Positions 44,901 to 57,089 of a DNA stretch of 64,000 nt are shown piece after piece. Position numbers and translations under genes: made by a program. How positions within the stretch are numbered: the stretch's first letter is position 1; every line of letters starts with the position of its first letter. The notes under the pieces were generated by a model. That model made no database searches. It was not told the DNA's origin and worked only from the letters and a program-made list of their open reading frames with translations. The DNA is from Hydnum rufescens UP504. Taxonomy: Eukaryota; Basidiomycota; Agaricomycetes; Cantharellales; Hydnaceae. Location: NCBI GenBank assembly GCA_014904985.1, contig MU128942.1, forward strand, positions 277,255 to 341,254, given 5' to 3'.

Positions 44901-46440
44901 AAGACCTAATCTTGCGATTTACGACCTTAAATCAATTATTGGGAGAAAGGAACTCTCTTGAAGTTGATTGGGTGCAACTGGATTGTGTGTCCAGTGAAAT
45001 TCCTGATGATGAATTATCACTTGAAGCCTTTGAAGGTGAAGCATTTGTGCCTGATGAAGCCAAGTCAACAAAGAAGTTAACTCATAAGCATAAAATTTAT
45101 GAGTACAACACTTCTGAGTACTGGGATGAAATCCTAGCATACCTTACAAGTTTGAAGCTCCCTGAGGACCGAAAGTGAAGAAATCATATAGCAAACCAGG
45201 CTAGACATTTCTTTATCTTGGAACAAGTGCTTTGGTGATGAAATGGAGACAAGCCACCACTTCAAGTTGTTTTGAGCAAAGAAATCTGTGCAAGGATTTG
45301 TTGAGATGCACACAACAATTCTGGGCATCAAGGATGAGATCTGACCTTTTGTAAAGTCTGAGACTTGTACTGGTGGCCTAATATGTATAATTTTGTTGCT
45401 CAGTACTGCTTGACATGCCATTAATGTCAAATGTGATTGACTTACAGGAATATGATTCCTATTCAACCACAGTATACTCACATGTTACTCAGGTGATTTG
45501 ATATGGACTCAGTCCATATGCCTAAAGGGAAACATGGGTTTAGATATGTTGTTGATCTTGTTGACAATCTTACTGGGTTTCTTGAGGCCATGAAGCTTAA
45601 AGTGTTATTGTCAGACAAGATCACCAACTTTCTATTCAACATCATGTGTCAATATGGCTGCATTTTCCAGCTTACAATTGATAATGGGTCTGAGTTCAAA
45701 GGCACTGTTGAGCAGCTCATGCAGAAATATAAGGTGCCTGTTGTTAAAATATCACCTTATAATCCTCAAGCAAATGGAAAATCCAAACATGGGCATGCCA
45801 TATGGATTAACACACTATGGAAGATATTGTTGATCCAAACCTATGATTGGCCTGACTATCTAGGCCATGCTATCTGGGCTGATCAGGTAATGGTCAAATG
45901 AAACACAGGATATACTCCCTACTATTTGCTGTATGGCCAGCACCTGCTTATGCCCCACAATGTTAAAGACAAGACTTTCCATTCTTTGGATTGACTGTCC
46001 ATAAAAAGCAGTGAAGATCTTCTTGCATTAAGGATCTTACAGATCAGCAAACAAGATGACCTACTTGATGAAGCCATGTTAGCAAATGAGAACTTTCAAA
46101 GGAAAGCAGCTGCTGCCTTCAATCAAAAACATGCAGCACAAATGAGATCTGGGGAATATTGCCCAGGAGAATGGGTTATTGTTTATAACAAAACCCTAGA
46201 CACTCAGCATGGCCAGAAAGGGATGGCTAAATGGTACAGACCATTTATAATTGTTCAATGAAGACTGTCTGGTGTGTATGTCATACAACAACCTGATGGC
46301 ATTGTCTTGCACAAACCAATAGCTTGGAAAAGATTAAAGCTTTATCATTTCCAAGGAAACATTGAACCTATTGTCATGAAGCCTGTATGGAATTATTATG
46401 AAGAGGATCTTGTGGTATCCTCTGCAGCCAGACCAGGTGA
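41985..46440 (+). pseudogene. Family B pol: protease, RT, RNase H, integrase
   Basis: Protease: MLIDNGSELN with the Asp codon at 42402; DNG replaces the usual DTG/DSG. RT: a HERGTFNTEYFPPYEMP block, SAIFAVKNKSGFLQLVHDLQPLNAV, TFHGYTLGPLRLTRLPQG, then FVDD at 43895-43906. RNase H: VDSSTMGCGWVV, SQPKLELYG, then a PNAAMMRWVLYI and HQGPDGL block typical of this family. Integrase: MDSVHMP, TIDNGSEF (Asp codon 45680), YNPQANGK. The third catalytic residue (Glu) is replaced by Lys at 45785-45787 and the next Arg by His, both explicable by CG to CA. TGA stops: 43012, 43252, 43555, 43693, 44180, 44210, 44381, 44405, 44600, 45899, 46259 and others. Frameshifts near 42700 and 43870. Confidence 0.88.
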
Positions 46441-46468
46441 CTGATGCAGGCTTAGGCCTTGGGAGATA

Positions 46469-47961
46469 ATGGATCCAGATGAACAGATTGGGTTCTGGAA
46501 GTCAAAATATGAGGCTGAAAAACATTGGGCCTTAGGTCATGAACCTATAAAGGAAGTTGATGATGATCTGGATCTGTTTATCAAAGAAGAATGTGAGTTA
46601 TGGGATTACAGCTGCAGAAAGCTAAATGAGGAAAGCAATCAGGCCCAATTCCCAAATGGAATTAACTTCGTACCTGAGTTATTTAACTGGTTGCCTTGGG
46701 GCATGACATCAAAGTGCCTTTGCTTGAATATTTGATTAGGAACTCCATTGATGCATACTGAGGTATCAAGTCCTGCAAAATTGGAGAATTCCTATATGGA
46801 TGATCAAGAAGAAACACATTGACTAGTCAGGAATGAAGGGTTAACTGAGATCATAATGACAAGCAATGACTTAACAAACCCTGAATTCTGTACCTTTGAC
46901 TGCAACATGGCAGAACATCTTCCACCCTGCTGTTTCAACTCATACAGGCCTAGTGAGAAAAAGGGCTCTTCTCATCATACATTGGACCATACATCGGATA
47001 AAGGTGCAGGTTTCGAAAACTGGCATGCCTGTTGCCTCCAAGTAAGAGCATAGAGAAGCACTCAAGTAGGAATGCAGATAGACACTCATCTAGTAAGAAG
47101 CTGATTTCAAGACCTGATACTCCTGAACCTGTTGGAAGGCCAGAGTCTTCCATTCTGACTGTGGATCATACCAAACTTCTTGAAGCCTTGAAAGACTTGA
47201 GCAAGACTGGTGATATTAACCTTGGGTTGCCAAGTCTTCCTGAAGAAAGGTCTGAGACAAGGCCTGAGACATCAACTGAGGATAGGGTGACCTCAGTTCA
47301 AATCATTAAATGCAAGCTGTTCATTAGTGTATCTGACCAACTCATGAAAAATGTCAGAATTGTTGGTTCTCGATTAGTGTTCTACAAAAAGGAATGTCAC
47401 GATCTTCAAGAGACATCCAAGGAAGCTCTGGAGATCTTGAATTGAGAACTCCTGCATGTGCATGATGCAGTGGATGTTCTTACAAAACAAACAGAGGATC
47501 TAATCAAGGACTTCAAAAGAACAACATTGGCATTGTACAAATGATTCAATTCAATTAGTGTTCAACAAATGCATGCAGTTGAGACAACTCATGCATTAAA
47601 GGGTGTCCTATTAAGGATTCATACCAATTCCTTTTTGATGGAGGATTATTACCTTGTGATCAATGAGTTATTCCATGGGGCACTCACTTTGATATCCATT
47701 CAAGTCAATAGTGAGGACCCAAGATTCTTGGCTTTGAAGGCTGAGGTCCAGAGTGTTTTTCACCAATGGAACTCAATAGTTCCAACTACACCAAGTCATG
47801 TCATTTGGATGGCAAAAATAGTGAATATCATTGGCCAGAAGAAGAAGGAACTGAGGAAGGAGCCAGATTTGATGAATAGACCTATGCCACTTGTGTTTAA
47901 ACAACCGGAGGTCTTAGTCGAAGAGCTGTCTTCCCAGTTGAATGAACAAGAACAAGAGTGA
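46469..47961 (+). pseudogene. Extra ORF downstream of family B integrase
   Basis: An open stretch of charged, largely helical sequence between integrase and the 3' LTR: MDPDEQIGFWKSKYEAEKHW, a Ser/Arg-rich segment around 47030-47110, a predicted helix (LLEALKDLSKT), and a C-terminal domain at 47569-47961 with LFHGALTLISIQVN and FHQWNSIVP. Stops are mostly TGA and one frame change lies near 47030. It resembles neither envelope nor chromodomain: no signal peptide, no membrane segment, no zinc motif. Function unknown. Confidence 0.5.
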
Positions 47962-48085
47962 AATGAACCTATTGTCATTGGCAATGCCCTGTCAGAGCTT
48001 TAATCACATGATGGCATATTGTACAATGATAATATATTTTTGGATGTGTGTTGTGAGGGACCACGACTTAGCTGAGGCCTAATAT

Positions 48086-49464
48086 GTTGGAGGGATAAAT
48101 CCCTACACCATAAAATCCTCATCTGAGGCCTATTTTCCTTATGAACAAATCAATTACATGTCACTGTGCTCATTTAATTCCATCATCATTTGTTTATTCA
48201 ACAAATCAATTGGATTCCTACCCCTTTCCAACTCATAATATCACCTCATTCCTTTACCATGAACACCAGTCAATTTATTGACTGTCCATTGGACTTCAAC
48301 AGTCCTCATCAAAAAGGGACAGTTTATGCCCTACATCAAGTCCATTTTCTTTGGACAAGGCAATTCAACTTGCCATCCTTCCTCAAGACTGTATAGCTTG
48401 TTTGTTCATCCAAGCTATCCTACTGCCTTAAGGGTGATGGATTGTGATTACATAACAATGTGGGACCAGGCCTAGGTCCAATTCTGGACTTGCAGATCCA
48501 TCACATGATCCAGATAGGGGATGCACTACTATAAAGGAGTATTTTTCGAATTTCTCCATCAGTTTTGATCAGATTGACTCAAAACAAGCACTCCCAGAAA
48601 GATACTAATCGTACCTATCGAACGGTATTAAACAGGCGACTAACGGATCGAAAATGCGGTCCCTGTAACAATATCTTTCTGTGATTCATACTCTGAAGGA
48701 GTATTTCTTGATTTTTGAGGCCAATTCTTATCATATTCATTCATGAGTACCACACCCTGAAAGCTGTTAAAAATATGCATTGAATGGTACCAAGGAAAAA
48801 ACTAGCAGACACAAACTCCATTTCTCACAAGACAACACCCTCCCCATGACTCCCCCTTTGCTCCACCATCCAAAATAGTGAATTACTTCTGGCCCTCTTA
48901 TGTCCAATGGAGAAGACTCTCAGGGAGACCTATTCCACTTTTTCTTAAGGGAATGTGTCCAGATTTGAAGGAGGAATAGCATGTAATGTGTCAATCTTCC
49001 CTTTTATCTTGAAATTGGAATATCTCCATCAGTTTTGAAGATTTTAACTTCATTTTTTTTCTCTGTGTCCCTTAAGTCCGATGTTTTCACTTTTTATTGA
49101 GTCAAAGTCTGCATTGTATATTAGGTGCAGCTAGCACACAAATTCATTAGTTCTCCCCCTCCCTCCAGTTTGAAGCTCCTTGAACAGCTGCTGGTCCCTG
49201 GGTGATTTCTCACTACAAAAAGTGAATTCTAACTACACTTTTACTAAGGTCTCAAGAAGAGATTCTTAGGGTGTGGTAATTTGACTGAAACACACATTCT
49301 CACTTAATTGCTTGGGCTTTGTTGGCTCACTGCAATTTCCCCTGTTCAAAAGACCTTCCCCTACTCAGACCTGAACATCCAGATTAGTTCTGTGATTCCC
49401 TCCTTCATCCCCAGCTCAAACTTGTGGACAGTAGTTGGATTGGTTTTTAACCATCCTGCTTACA
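48086..49464 (+). repeat. 3' LTR of family B element
   Basis: Collinear with the 5' LTR. Differences are mostly CG/TG/CA alternatives (CACCGTGCTC versus CACTGTGCTC; CTCCGTC versus CTCCATC). TATAAA at 48530-48535; seven CpG in the 49 bp at 48610-48658. Confidence 0.88.
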
Positions 49465-49479
49465 ACATGTGCATGTTGG

Positions 49480-49700
49480 TGTGCACCAATGTGAACATGA
49501 GGATGAACGTGGACATGAGGCTGAACATGGATGTGAGGATGAACATGGATGCAAGGATGAACATGGATGTGAGGACAAATGTGGATGTGAGAACCAACAC
49601 AAACATGAGGATGAATGTGGATGTGAGGGCAAATGTGAATGTGAGGACAGACATGGACATGAGGATGAACACAGTGGTGATGACAAACATGAACACAAGG
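49480..49700 (+). repeat. 18-bp minisatellite
   Basis: About 12 units of the type GATGTGAGGATGAACATG directly after the family B 3' LTR. All frames are open because the period is a multiple of three, so the 113-residue His/Glu/Asp-rich ORF is not evidence of a gene. Confidence 0.8.
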
Positions 49701-49929
49701 AAAAAAATGGTCACACTGATGAACACAGACATGCAGATAATGATGACATGCAACTGTGGGAAGGTGCCTTGCCTTCTGGCAGTCCAATCAGCCCAGGGAA
49801 ACTACTTTGACCCCTTCAAGGCCCCATTTTAATGTATGAAACCCCCCCCTTGAAGGGTATCTGGATATCAGGTTATCACCTACTACAGAGGCCATATCAC
49901 CTACTATACATGTATTATTTCCTGCTATG

Positions 49930-50680
49930 CAGTGATTTAACACCAACTATCATTGGCCAGGAACCTACTAGCATAGTCTGAACACCTACTATTCTTGCTG
50001 TGACACCTGCTATGCTCCACAGAATACCTACTATATACCTTGTAACACTTCCTCTGCCTCATAGAACACCTGCTATGCTCCACACAATACTGTCTATACA
50101 ACTTGAAATACCTACTACATCCCATAGAATGCTGACTATGCACCTTAGAACACCTACTACACCCCATAGGATACCCACTATAAAATTGGGAATACCTGCT
50201 AGACCACAGAGAATACCTACTATGAAATTCAGAACACCTGCTGGACCCCCTAGAATATCTACTATGAAATCCAGAACACCTGCTAGAACCCCTAGAATAC
50301 CTACTATAAAATCCAGTATACCTGCTAGAACCCCTAGAATACCTACTATAAAATCCAGTATACCTGCTAGATCCCATAACATACCTACCATAAATCCAGA
50401 ATACCTGCTAGACCCCCTAGAATACCTACTCTAAAATCTAGAATATCTGCTAGACCCCCTAGAATACCTACTCTAAAATCTAGAATACCTGCTAGACCCC
50501 CTAGAGTACCTACTATGAGATCCAGAATACCTGCTAGACCCCCTAGAGTACCTACTATGAAATCCAGAATACCTGCTAGACCCCCTAGAGTACCTATTAT
50601 GGAATCTGGAATACCTGCTAGACCCCTAGAGTACCTAGTAGTAAATATGGAATACCTGCTAAATGAATTGCTGCATCCAA
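49930..50680 (+). repeat. 42-bp minisatellite built of 21-bp halves
   Basis: The unit alternates AATACCTGCTAGACCCCCTAG and AGTACCTACTATGAAATCC. The core ACCTRCTA recurs every 21 bp, with the cleanest copies at 50250-50640 and degeneration towards 49930. Overlapping ORFs on both strands are repeat artefacts. Confidence 0.85.
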
Positions 50681-51053
50681 TGCTTCTCAGATTTTAATTC
50701 TTTAGAATTCCATCAAGATCAATTATTGCTGGCCAAAATGATCCAAAATATATAATTCAGATTTGAGGAAGGTATGTTTCCTTAGAAGAGAAGACCATTC
50801 ACAGTCCTCTGAAAAATCAAAGAAAAACACTATAATCCTGCCACAAATAGAAGGTCCAAGCTAACACTGGGTTCATGGAAAGCAATGCATCCTATAAGGC
50901 ATGGTGGAACACATTGTATAACACATCTTATTGGGCATATTGACATGCATGGGGTGAAAGAATTCAAAGTAATTGAGATCAGAGTATATGAAGGCAGATG
51001 CAAGTGAAGGGAGTCAGAAAGGGAAAGTCAGACAAGTGAAAGATGGGAACATC

Positions 51054-53433
51054 CTATTCCTCTTCATCTTCATCATTTTCTTCACTCTCCTGTTTCAGGA
51101 GGATTAGAGGCAGCAGTTGAGGTTTGTGCTTTGGTGTATGCTGTCCAGCCAAAATGAGAGTGAGATAGCCATAGAGGTGTAGATAGAGATCCATCAGATT
51201 TTCTTTGCAGAGAGGGCAAGACCTGGGAAATAAATAACTCACTTCTTTTTAGATATGTGGTGGGTGACTCTGCACCTTAACCAAGATTAGAACAGCCCAC
51301 AGAATAGTCTACAGAACAAAGTTCCTTACCACTGCACTTCTCTTTGCCTTTCCCTTTGGCCATTGCAGCCTTTTCTTTTGAAATGCCTTGGTCTGACCAA
51401 TGGTGAAAAGAGCTTTACCAGAGACTGTGATGACCAGGCCCTCATCATCATAATCCTTCAACCACCCCTCCTTTGAAATTTGACCTTTACATATTCTCAT
51501 TTAGTAAAGTGGAACTGTGGAGGATATAACAGATTCTTACCATGATTGAGAGTAGAAACTTGGATTCTTGTGTTTTCCACTACTCTCACCTTGCCATGGA
51601 CCTTTTCCAATAGGCCAACAACACAGGCTTGGAGTAAAGACCCCTCTGTGTTGTACCCAGGGACTCCATTTTTTCTAAGGGAACATTATCTGGAAAGTTG
51701 GTGATAACAAACACTTCCTTGTCCCAGCCTGGGTACAGTTGGTTTCCAATCCTTGAGAGGACAGCCTTCTCATTGTCCATCCCAAGGGCATTGTCTAGAG
51801 TCACAAAATTAATCAATCCATAGGGTGAAATCCTGACCATGGTAGACATTCACTCACTAATCACCTCACACCAAGCCTTCGAGGCAGCAGTTCTCAGGGC
51901 CACCTGCACAGCATGGTTACTGCCCTGGCTACCATTAATTTTTTTTTTCACCCATTCCCACTCCACCACAGGATCCTCACTGGGAGGTTCTGCATGCTCC
52001 ACATAGGTGGCACTACAAATGAGATGTATCAGCAGATGGGAGTGGACAGTATTTCTCTTGGGTACTTACAAGAGTTCTGAGAAGATCTTTTGTTTCAGGT
52101 TGGCATCATTCCAGATCAGCCATTCAAGGATTCAGCTGGTTTTGGAACTACTGGAGAACATGCTGCCAGCTGCCACCCCATCAGAATCCAGAGCATCCTG
52201 GCACAGAGCAAAACCAAAAACTTCCACAGACCAGAGATTGCTGAGGACACAGGCCTGTGGAAACAATTAGAGGGTATTCTGATCCTGTAGACAATGAAAC
52301 GAACCCTCTCCAACAAGTCTTTGGTTTCCTGTTTGATGATTCAGGCACGGGTGCCTGCCACAATTTTGGAACTTGCAGCATCAACTTGTAGAGACTCTGC
52401 AGCCTCTTTAATGTTCACACACCATTTGGACAGTCCAGCCTTGCCCCCATGATCTTTTGCCTTCTTCATCTCCTCCTTGTAGCTATCATGAATGGCCTCC
52501 AAATCCAGAGGAAAATAACAATGAGTTATAACAGTCTCAGTTTTGCCCTGCATTACATACCTTTGATATCTGGGTTTTGGGCCCAAAAAACTGTTTGGAA
52601 ACAATTCCAAATGTTGTCACAGTGACTCTCCTTGGAGAACATGTCACCCAGCACCCTGAAAACAGCAGAGGCAGTCACATTGAGGTCCTTGGCCTTGGTC
52701 TTTGCAATGTCCTCCACCAGCATCCAAAAAAGAGTGTGAACAGCTTTTTCTTGGTCCTTGGTCAGGTATTCAGAGGGGGGATCATGGGCCTCTGACACAT
52801 CCTTGGCTGCATCCTCCTGGGGTTCAGGATTATCCTGGTGGTCTTCATCATCCTCTGTGCTATCCCCCTCAGAACTTTCAGCCTCCTGCACAGCAGTATT
52901 CTTTGTATTCTTGGGGGCAAGGAAGTTGTGGGTCGATTCCCAGTGGGGGAGGGTGAGTTTGGAAGGATGGCATGTTCTGTTGTTATACAGCATTGGACAT
53001 CCTTGTTCCAGGAGATCTTGAGATTTCACATGAGATGAGTGGGGCTAGGGAATTCCCAAGCAGTGACCTCAGGGTTCGATCCCAAAATGCCCTCAGCAGA
53101 TGTCTCTCTACCCTCATCATTGACCCTAGAGGCAAGACTCACAACCACTGGCTGAGAGCCCTCATGAGAGCCCTCCTGAATCTCCTGATTGCTGAGGCCA
53201 AGGCCTTTGCCCAACAATCCAGGGGAAGACATATGCCCTGCCTCTTCCTCCAGTTCTCTATCCAGAAGAGAGGCCTCCACATCATGAACATCATCAGATG
53301 GACCAGGGGTGATGGCAGTATAGCTGTCCCTAGGGAGGGTAGGGCTAGGACAGTCTGTAGGCCCGGGTTCCTTGGCTGTTCCAGCCATAGAAGGCCTATC
53401 CCACTGCTCTTCATTGCCAGCCTTATCCTCCAT
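51054..53433 (-). pseudogene. Unrecognised multi-exon gene, acidic N-terminus
   Basis: Open segments on the minus strand (53433-53026, 53029-52553, 52610-52341, 51849-51586, 51500-51309, 51242-51054) look like exons of one gene: a Pro/Ser/Glu-rich acidic start, an EDDEDHQDNPEPQED acidic tract, a helical block (FRVLGDMFSKES, then NIWNCFQTVFWAQNPDIK), KEEMKKAKDHGGK, YPGWDKEVFVITNFPD, and an acidic end (ESEENDEDEEE). At least one TGA (52341-52343) falls where Arg fits. The block around NIWNxFQ is reminiscent of repeated hypothetical proteins in mushroom genomes, perhaps transposon-associated. No function assigned. Confidence 0.4.
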
Positions 53434-54639
53434 AGTAGTGACTTCTTGGGCAGTGTAGAAGATGCTTTATTGCTCTGCAGAAATTACTAACACCACCAGA
53501 TGTTGGCTAAGGTTATAGGGATTGGGAATGAAAAGGTATGGGAGGGGCTCAGGTTAGTCTCAATGGGTTGATTGGCTTACTAGGTATAGAAAAGATATGG
53601 ATGACTCTGATATGATGTAATGTTTCTGACTCTAGCTGGACTACTTGTATCACGATTGTCGAATTGAAACTTAGAAGCTATTTCTGATTTTAAACTTTTA
53701 TGGGCTTGAACCTATTATCATATGATTCAGGGCTTAGACATCTAGCACACCTACACTGAGGGTCCTACAACTATCTACAACTTCTTGTTGTTGCTCTGAG
53801 TATGCCTTTCAGTTACTTGGCCACTTGAATTTCTCATCTGTAACTACTTTATTTTGAGGGGAGTCTTATCTAAAAGCTACCTAAAACTACAAATTTCAAT
53901 TCCTTATATGTATTTTTGGATGTCTGTGTACTTTTCTGTGCCAAAGTCTGTGTGATGTTTGGATGACTAAATCAGGCTGAGTCATCTTTTGCTTAGTCAT
54001 ACAAATTGCTTTGTCATACTTTTGAGTCCGGGTTTTTGATTACAAATCTTGGTTATATAAGCATATTTTTTGACATGTAGAAAACTTTTTATTTTGTTTG
54101 TCAAATGGAGTTATTTCAACTGAGTTTCCTTGATATCTTTGGGCAGTAGGAAGATAAGGTTGTCCTAAACACTCCAACAGATCATTGATCAAGGTCTAAG
54201 GTCAGAGCACTTTCAAACTTGCATTTTTAGATACTAGACAGTTATTCCTTCCACAGATGGCAAACACTTTAGATTGCAGTCCCTTGCAATGCACTGCGAA
54301 TTCCTACTTCTGCCACCCATATTCAGTAAAGACTTCATCTTCATTCCTCCTACTTTTCCACTCTTGAAACCACCAAGTCCATCCTTCCATCCACTGCGAT
54401 GCCTTGTCCAATGTAAAATGTCATGCTTGATAGATTTGACTGATTGTTGGGTAAATGTCTGCTCTTGTTCAATTAAATGGTCTTTGTCACATGGAGAAAA
54501 CCTCTCACCCTGGACAGCGTCTATTACTTCCAGATTGAGAACAGAGGTTGGGAATACTCAAGGAGGTATCTTGTCACCAGTTGGAATTCATAAGGCAACT
54601 ACCAGGACAACTTCAAGGTCCTTTCATTGGTAGGGGGCA
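53434..54639. other. Gene-poor spacer
   Basis: AT-rich and CpG-poor. An ORF at 54274-54633 (plus) has no motif. Nothing else to report. Confidence 0.4.
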
Positions 54640-56620
54640 TAGTGATCTCATACCCAGATAATGTATCTTGTCCACTTGATACTTTTTGATAGAACAATCC
54701 CTTCAAACAAATTTTCAGGTGTAGGAAAATAGCAAATGGGAGTGGAGGAATGGATGTCAATGAAAGGATCGTCATCAATGTGATCAAAATGGCAATAGAC
54801 AAGTGAAAGTTGCTGGATAGGCATGGCTAGGGCTGATGCTAACAAGGTCTGTATTCAATGGCCCTTTATAATTATTTCTTGATGGCCTCATGACTCTTTC
54901 CTTTTGCATCAAACTTGTTCTGAAAATCATTTGTTCTTTTTGTAATTCTTTTTTAGGAAATGAGGGGTGGGGGAACAGGACAAGATGTAATTCAAATATG
55001 TGCATCAAAGGGATTATGGGTGAAGAGGGGATGGATACAAGCTTCCCTTTCAGGGGCGTTCTGGACTGCAATCCCTAATCTGACTTCAACTTTAAAGTCA
55101 GGACTCTCAGATACCACAGATTTAACCATCATCCAGTTCAGAAATGCCCTGGTAAACTTCCTCTCCTTGGCAAGCAGATCTGGACAAAACCATCCTGGTT
55201 TTCCAGTCTGGAATGAAAGATAAAATGATGTGTCATCCTCTACCAGAAGGTATAACTCGATGAACTTCTTGGTTCCTGATTCTTCTTTTGATATATCATT
55301 TAAAGACCTTGGGAAATTTGAAGGACTAATCATACCTTCTGTGCATTTCTCCACAGCTGGGATGATAGTGGGGTTCATTGGAAATAAAAGAAAAATGATG
55401 ATAGGATCTGAGAGAGAGATGAGAGAGAAAAGATGAGAAAAGAGAAAGAAAGAGGAGAGAAGGAACCCAAACGAACTGAGAAGGATGAGAGGAGGAGAAT
55501 GGAGTTCTGGAAGGACTTTTGCTGTCCTTTTATCCTTGTCCTGAGTTCAACATGATTTCCTTATTCGTTTTACTTCTGACAGCTGTCATTCCCTTGTGAA
55601 TCATCTTTAAATTCAAATCCAATCCTTTGCTTCCATTCCATTTTTAGCATATGAATCACATTTGAAAAGAAAGAACAGCTGTCTGAAGTCCAGATCTTTT
55701 TAAATCAGAGATGACAAAGGAAATTACACATAGAATGTCTGACAGATCTCCAGTAGAGTGGGTTTGTGATGGAATAAATGAGAGACATGAAGGGAGAGAT
55801 GGGTGGGAATGGGAAATCCTTGGGCTCCAAGATCGACAATAAAAGAATGTTCCCAAATGAACAATCAACGTGTTGGTAACTGATGGGAAGTAGGATCATA
55901 ACAAAGGCAAAATTGTATTTGTCCACAGATTCGATGTAGGCCTGGAAAACAAATGGGATGCCTCTGGGAATATATGCCACCATCAATCCACTCGCATCCT
56001 CCACTCCAAGGCAGAAAATGACTTCACCAAACCCTTTTGCTTGATGAATTGATGGGACAGATTGAATACATCATCGGGATATTCGTAGTGTGGGTAATGT
56101 CCTTCAGGATATGGGAATTTGATTGCAGACATGATGGGTGATAATAGAATGATCTTGGGGAATTCTGCATAATTCAGTGTTCCTTAAATCACTTTCTGGA
56201 AGTCAGCATTTAATTTCTTGGGATGGGGACCTAATTAGATACCTGAGTCTTGGCGATCACTTGTAGTTTTAATTCCAGGGTGCATTTGATCACAAGGCAT
56301 TTGCAATTAATTCATGGTGATTCAATTTTTTAATTCCCAGATTTGACTTGGCTTTCAGGGTCAGAAACACATGATATTCTTTTTAACTGGGAGGGGGTGA
56401 AAAGTCACATGAAAAGAAGGGGTGGGTACATTGAGTTGGATCGATCCCTCCAAACACAGTAAGACCCAGAACAATCTCAGCCAAAAACATAGGGCCATCT
56501 GGATGCATGTTGCGATAACAAATTCCATCAATTTGGGCAAAGAAATAAACCATGGGATCATTTTTGTCTGGGTAAACTGCACCAAAATTGCCTAGTCAAA
56601 TAGAAAGGAAGGGTGAATTT
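54640..56620 (-). pseudogene. Possible decayed multi-exon gene, unknown
   Basis: Minus-strand segments read as plausible coding sequence in changing frames: about 56590-56390 (DPMVYFFAQIDGI, AEIVLGLTVFGG), 56020-55710 (YIPRGIPFVFQAYIESVDKY, FAFVMILLPISYQH), 55378-54990 (SGTKKFIELYLLVEDDTSF, GKPGWFCPD). The family is not recognised. The exon model is uncertain and the coding claim rests on composition only. Confidence 0.3.
55390..55500 (+). repeat. Purine-rich (GA) low-complexity tract
   Basis: GAGAGAGAGATGAGAGAGAA and related AG-only sequence of about 100 bp, within the possible gene above. Confidence 0.75.
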
Positions 56621-57089
56621 TGATCAGTTGTATACATGCCCACATCAATGTGAACTGCATGGGGAACTTCAAGCAAATTGAATTTGTTGGACATTTGCCT
56701 AATTTGGGAAGGATTTTTAGAATCCACTCATCAATATTCATTCTTGGCTTATGAGTAGCACGGGATTCAAGGTATGTCTGGCCATGGCCATTTTCCTCTG
56801 TTTTTTATACCTCTCTGAGTCCTTAATTTGACTGATTTTTTTAAGAGTTTCCTTATTTAGGGATTCTAGGGTATGGGCTTAGGGATTCTAGGGCAGCACT
56901 TTGGTTTTGCTTGTTGGCTTTTGTTCATTTCATTTAATTATTATTTTTTTTTTTCAAAGGTACTTTATTTTTCTAAGTTGCATATGAACAGTTACAATTC
57001 AAAGTTTTAACTGGTCTTGACAGAAGGTGGTATGGGAAGATAGAAGGGGAGGGTGATAGATTGAAAAGGCTTTGGCAAGGTGGAGAGAT
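56621..57089. other. Spacer with poly-T tract
   Basis: Contains a duplicated GGGATTCTAGGG motif at 56859 and 56881 and a T-run near 56945-56957. No gene seen. Confidence 0.4.

Larger units (their letters stand above)
39245..49464 (+). mobile_element. Family B Ty3/gypsy retrotransposon, near full length
   Basis: Two LTRs of 1383 and 1379 bp flank gag, protease, RT, RNase H, integrase and an extra ORF, all on the plus strand. The domain order is Ty3/gypsy. The protein resembles the DUF4100-associated elements common in basidiomycetes. All genes are disrupted by stops, mostly TGA, and several frameshifts. The flanks (ATGTT before, ACATG after) are not a convincing target duplication. Confidence 0.9.

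Noticed and set aside
3840..46261. TGA read as arginine (altered genetic code)
   Set aside because: The lactonase, NLR and proteasome frames use normal codons; the proteasome frame ends on TGA where the family ends. TGA-for-Arg is confined to CpG-poor repeats and is accompanied by other CpG transitions.
39240..49470. Target duplication of the full family B element
   Set aside because: ATGTT on the left and ACATG on the right do not match at the defined LTR ends. A near match (ATGTT/ATGTG) requires shifting the LTR end by two bases.
49308..49832. Asn/Met/Asp-rich or His/Glu-rich repeat proteins
   Set aside because: They arise from the 18-bp minisatellite and run into LTR sequence.
49930..50680. 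CRISPR-like array
   Set aside because: Units abut without unique spacers, and the genome is eukaryotic. It is a minisatellite.
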